Assembly: GCA_031256815.1 (NCBI GenBank)
Contig: JAIRPU010000155.1
Location: 1-7,163 of the forward strand
DNA: 7,163 nucleotides
Source of the DNA: Spirochaetaceae bacterium
GTDB lineage: Bacteria > Spirochaetota > Spirochaetia > Treponematales > Breznakiellaceae
Direction of reading: 5' to 3'
Below, one piece after another: positions 5,316 through 7,163 of the stretch. Below the pieces are notes generated by a model. The model saw nothing but the letters and a program-made list of their open reading frames with translations. It was not told the DNA's origin and searched no databases. A program made the position numbers and the translations under genes. Within the stretch, counting starts at the first letter, position 1; each line of letters starts with the position of its first letter.

Positions 5316-7042
5316 TGATTAGGTTTCTTGCCGAAATAGCGTTTCGATCAGCAGTGGACTTACACCCCACACCCTCTCCAAATCATTCCCGCAATAAAAA
5401 CATTTATTATCTGGACATAGCGCTGGCGCCTGCAAACTCATACTGGAAGGAAAAGTTTGGCGGTACTTTTAATGAATATACAGGAACGCAAATCGAATTA
5501 TATTATTCTCAATTTTTGCGGCACGTTAACACTATGGATGAAGTATTGACTTACGAGTACACCTTTTGGATTAACCCCGCCGATTATAAAGTTTATTTTA
5601 ATATCCCCAAACACCCGTGGCTATATCCCCAGTATGAAGTGGGAGGGGAACAGGTACTGCCTTTTATATCATCGGCGCTAAAGCCGGATAATCCTTCGCA
5701 CAATGTGGTGCGCGGAGTGCCCGCGCAAACGCGGCTGGAGCTGCCAAACTTTACCGTTAAACTTTCAGACAGCATTTCAGGAGTAGTGTTGAATCAATCT
5801 TTTGATCTGGTGCTGCACAATGATGACGGCTATTTTGATAATGACGCTGAATGGAATTTATTCAATACGCCGGTACACTTAAAAAAGGCAGTCGTTGAAA
5901 ATCCTTCATACAGTGATTTCAGGGAAATACGCAGCGGGCTTGCCGCAAGCACCTCAACCAAGTTTGATGAATTCAGAATAAGTGTAGAGGATAAAATACG
6001 CAGCCTGGACGATCCTGTATGCAATACCATAAAGCAGGAAGATTTTCCCAATTATACATTATTGGAAAGCGCAATTGGAAAAAATATTCCTGTATTGTAC
6101 GGCAGAAAAAGAATTAAGCCTGAAAAAATATGGGAAGAAAAAAACGCCGCCGGAAACGTGATAAAAGCCAGATATATGCTTGCTGAATATATACAATCCT
6201 GTGAAGAAGCGTATGATAAAGACGGCAACAGAATAACAGGCAATCTTACGCTTGAAAATCATCAGGTTTTATATAACACGAAACTTGACGCGGACGGCAA
6301 GTTGATCGAAGTAAGCGAAGTGGTAATAAGATCTGCTAACTTCACCAATAATGCGGGGGTAATAAAGGATATTCTTGAAAAAAAATCGAACATACCTTTT
6401 GAAGAAACATTTTGGGATATAAGTGATTATTATAAATACTATGGCAGTAATGCTCCATTTATCAATATCATTTTTACTTCAGGCGACGTAAAAAAAGCAA
6501 TAGCGGATATTCTAAAAAGCGACATGGCGTATTTTTTGCAGCTCTCTGACGGCAGGTTTACGGTGCGAAGATACGGGATAATTTACGGCGGACATCATAT
6601 TGATTCAAGTATGCTGACGCAAAAGCCTGAAAAAAATTATGACTACGCACACAATAATTATTTTTCATCATGTGCCATAAAATATGCTTACACGGGTACA
6701 AACAAGGAAACATATAAAACTTTTTTGTATGATGAAAATAAAGCCGCCGCGGAAAATAAATATCGCAGAAAACGTTTTACAGAATTCGAAACCGATATAG
6801 ATATAAGCGAAGGAGATAATGTGCGAGAGCTTGCGCAATTACTGGGGCAGCGTTATTCAACCATGCGGCAGCGAATTAAAGCAGCTCTGGCAATAGACAC
6901 GACAGGCATGGAATTACTGGACATTGTAACTATGGATTTAACGGTTAACGGCAGAAAATTCAGCAATGCAGATAAGTTTATCATAACGGAGATAAACCAT
7001 GCGCAGGATATATTAACTTTGGAGGAGATAGATTATGGTTAA
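5315..7042 (+). CDS. Tail hub / tail-associated (tip) protein
   Basis: This 575-residue protein starts at ATG 5315 in a TAATG overlap with the previous stop, with GAGGAG just upstream. Its place after the distal-tail-like protein and its features fit the hub that closes the tail tube and anchors fibres. A beta-rich region at ~145-235 contains SFDLVLHNDDGYFDND and NTPVHLKKA, a pattern of hub-type beta domains. GKNIPVLYGRKR at 255-266 resembles the 'GKPIPxxYG' motif common in siphophage tip proteins. The C-terminal 45 residues (GMELLDIVTMDL to the TLEEIDYG end) resemble the small beta barrel that ends many hub proteins. No lytic domain is visible, and no collagen-like or fibre repeats. Codons from ~6000 to 6800 are AT-rich compared with the upstream operon. 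It overlaps the next gene by 8 nt. Confidence 0.65.
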   Translation: MIRFLAEIAFRSAVDLHPTPSPNHSRNKNIYYLDIALAPANSYWKEKFGGTFNEYTGTQIELYYSQFLRHVNTMDEVLTYEYTFWINPADYKVYFNIPKHPWLYPQYEVGGEQVLPFISSALKPDNPSHNVVRGVPAQTRLELPNFTVKLSDSISGVVLNQSFDLVLHNDDGYFDNDAEWNLFNTPVHLKKAVVENPSYSDFREIRSGLAASTSTKFDEFRISVEDKIRSLDDPVCNTIKQEDFPNYTLLESAIGKNIPVLYGRKRIKPEKIWEEKNAAGNVIKARYMLAEYIQSCEEAYDKDGNRITGNLTLENHQVLYNTKLDADGKLIEVSEVVIRSANFTNNAGVIKDILEKKSNIPFEETFWDISDYYKYYGSNAPFINIIFTSGDVKKAIADILKSDMAYFLQLSDGRFTVRRYGIIYGGHHIDSSMLTQKPEKNYDYAHNNYFSSCAIKYAYTGTNKETYKTFLYDENKAAAENKYRRKRFTEFETDIDISEGDNVRELAQLLGQRYSTMRQRIKAALAIDTTGMELLDIVTMDLTVNGRKFSNADKFIITEINHAQDILTLEEIDYG

Positions 7043-7163
7043 TGAATTTTTAGCAAAGCGCATACCGGATAATGTTCCTGATGCAGTTACCACGGGATAC
7101 CAGGCGCAAAACGACCTTATCTTTATTCTGCAAACGGGGCTTGATACCACCGAGCCAGAAGAC
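7035..7163 (+). CDS. Downstream tail-module protein, N-terminal 43 residues only
   Basis: ATG at 7035 overlaps the end of the hub gene by 8 nt and follows GGAGGAG (7021-7027). The frame stays open to the window edge. The visible residues (MVNEFLAKRIPDNVP...) carry no signal peptide, membrane helix or recognised motif. By position it should be a further tail-tip, fibre or fibre-adaptor protein expressed with the hub. The function cannot be read from this fragment. Confidence 0.7.
   Translation, partial: MVNEFLAKRIPDNVPDAVTTGYQAQNDLIFILQTGLDTTEPED

Noticed and set aside
1..7163. CRISPR arrays, tRNA or rRNA genes
   Set aside because: No regularly spaced repeats and no tRNA-like or rRNA-like stretches were seen. 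Almost all sequence is accounted for by tail genes and the two membrane genes.

Overview
The window is part of the tail-morphogenesis module of a long-tailed, probably siphovirus-like phage or prophage. The order is diagnostic: tail-assembly chaperone with an apparent -1 frameshift extension, a 1026-residue tape measure protein, a distal-tail-like protein, a hub/tail-associated-like protein, and the start of a further structural gene. All of these lie on the plus strand and are tightly packed (ATGA, TAATG and 8-nt overlaps, Shine-Dalgarno motifs throughout). The sequence does not fix the host. Composition is intermediate and patchy (local GC from under 30% to nearly 60%), and nothing host-specific such as integrase, att site or tRNA is present. 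A spirochaete-like gut bacterium is only a weak impression.

Layout: 2-274 is the 3' part of the chaperone gene. A run of five G at 265-269, just before its stop, leads into an overlapping -1 frame open to 597. This is the G/GT arrangement expected immediately upstream of a tape measure gene. From 598 to 1551 the module is interrupted by something unusual. Two small three-helix membrane protein genes sit on the minus strand (604-1005 and 1222-1482). Each has its own well-formed sigma70-type promoter, and each is divergent from a tape-measure start. The first start (1079) is only a ~47-codon orphan fragment of a tape measure gene. The second (1552) is the intact gene. The unit [minus-strand membrane gene, ~70-bp divergent promoter/leader, tape-measure 5' end] is therefore present twice in tandem, in diverged copies.

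From 1552 to the end the operon is ordinary: tape measure (1552-4632), distal-tail-like protein (4629-5315), hub-like protein (5315-7042) and a partial gene (7035 to the window end).

The most interesting inference is that the membrane genes are 'moron' genes expressed independently of the late operon and linked specifically to the tape-measure 5' end. Known superinfection-exclusion proteins such as HK97 gp15 and TP-J34 Ltp are membrane-located and act on the tape-measure/DNA-injection step. A cognate membrane-protein/tape-measure pairing, with an older pair left behind as a relic after cassette exchange, would explain the layout. That function is a hypothesis; the duplication, promoters and topology are read from the sequence.
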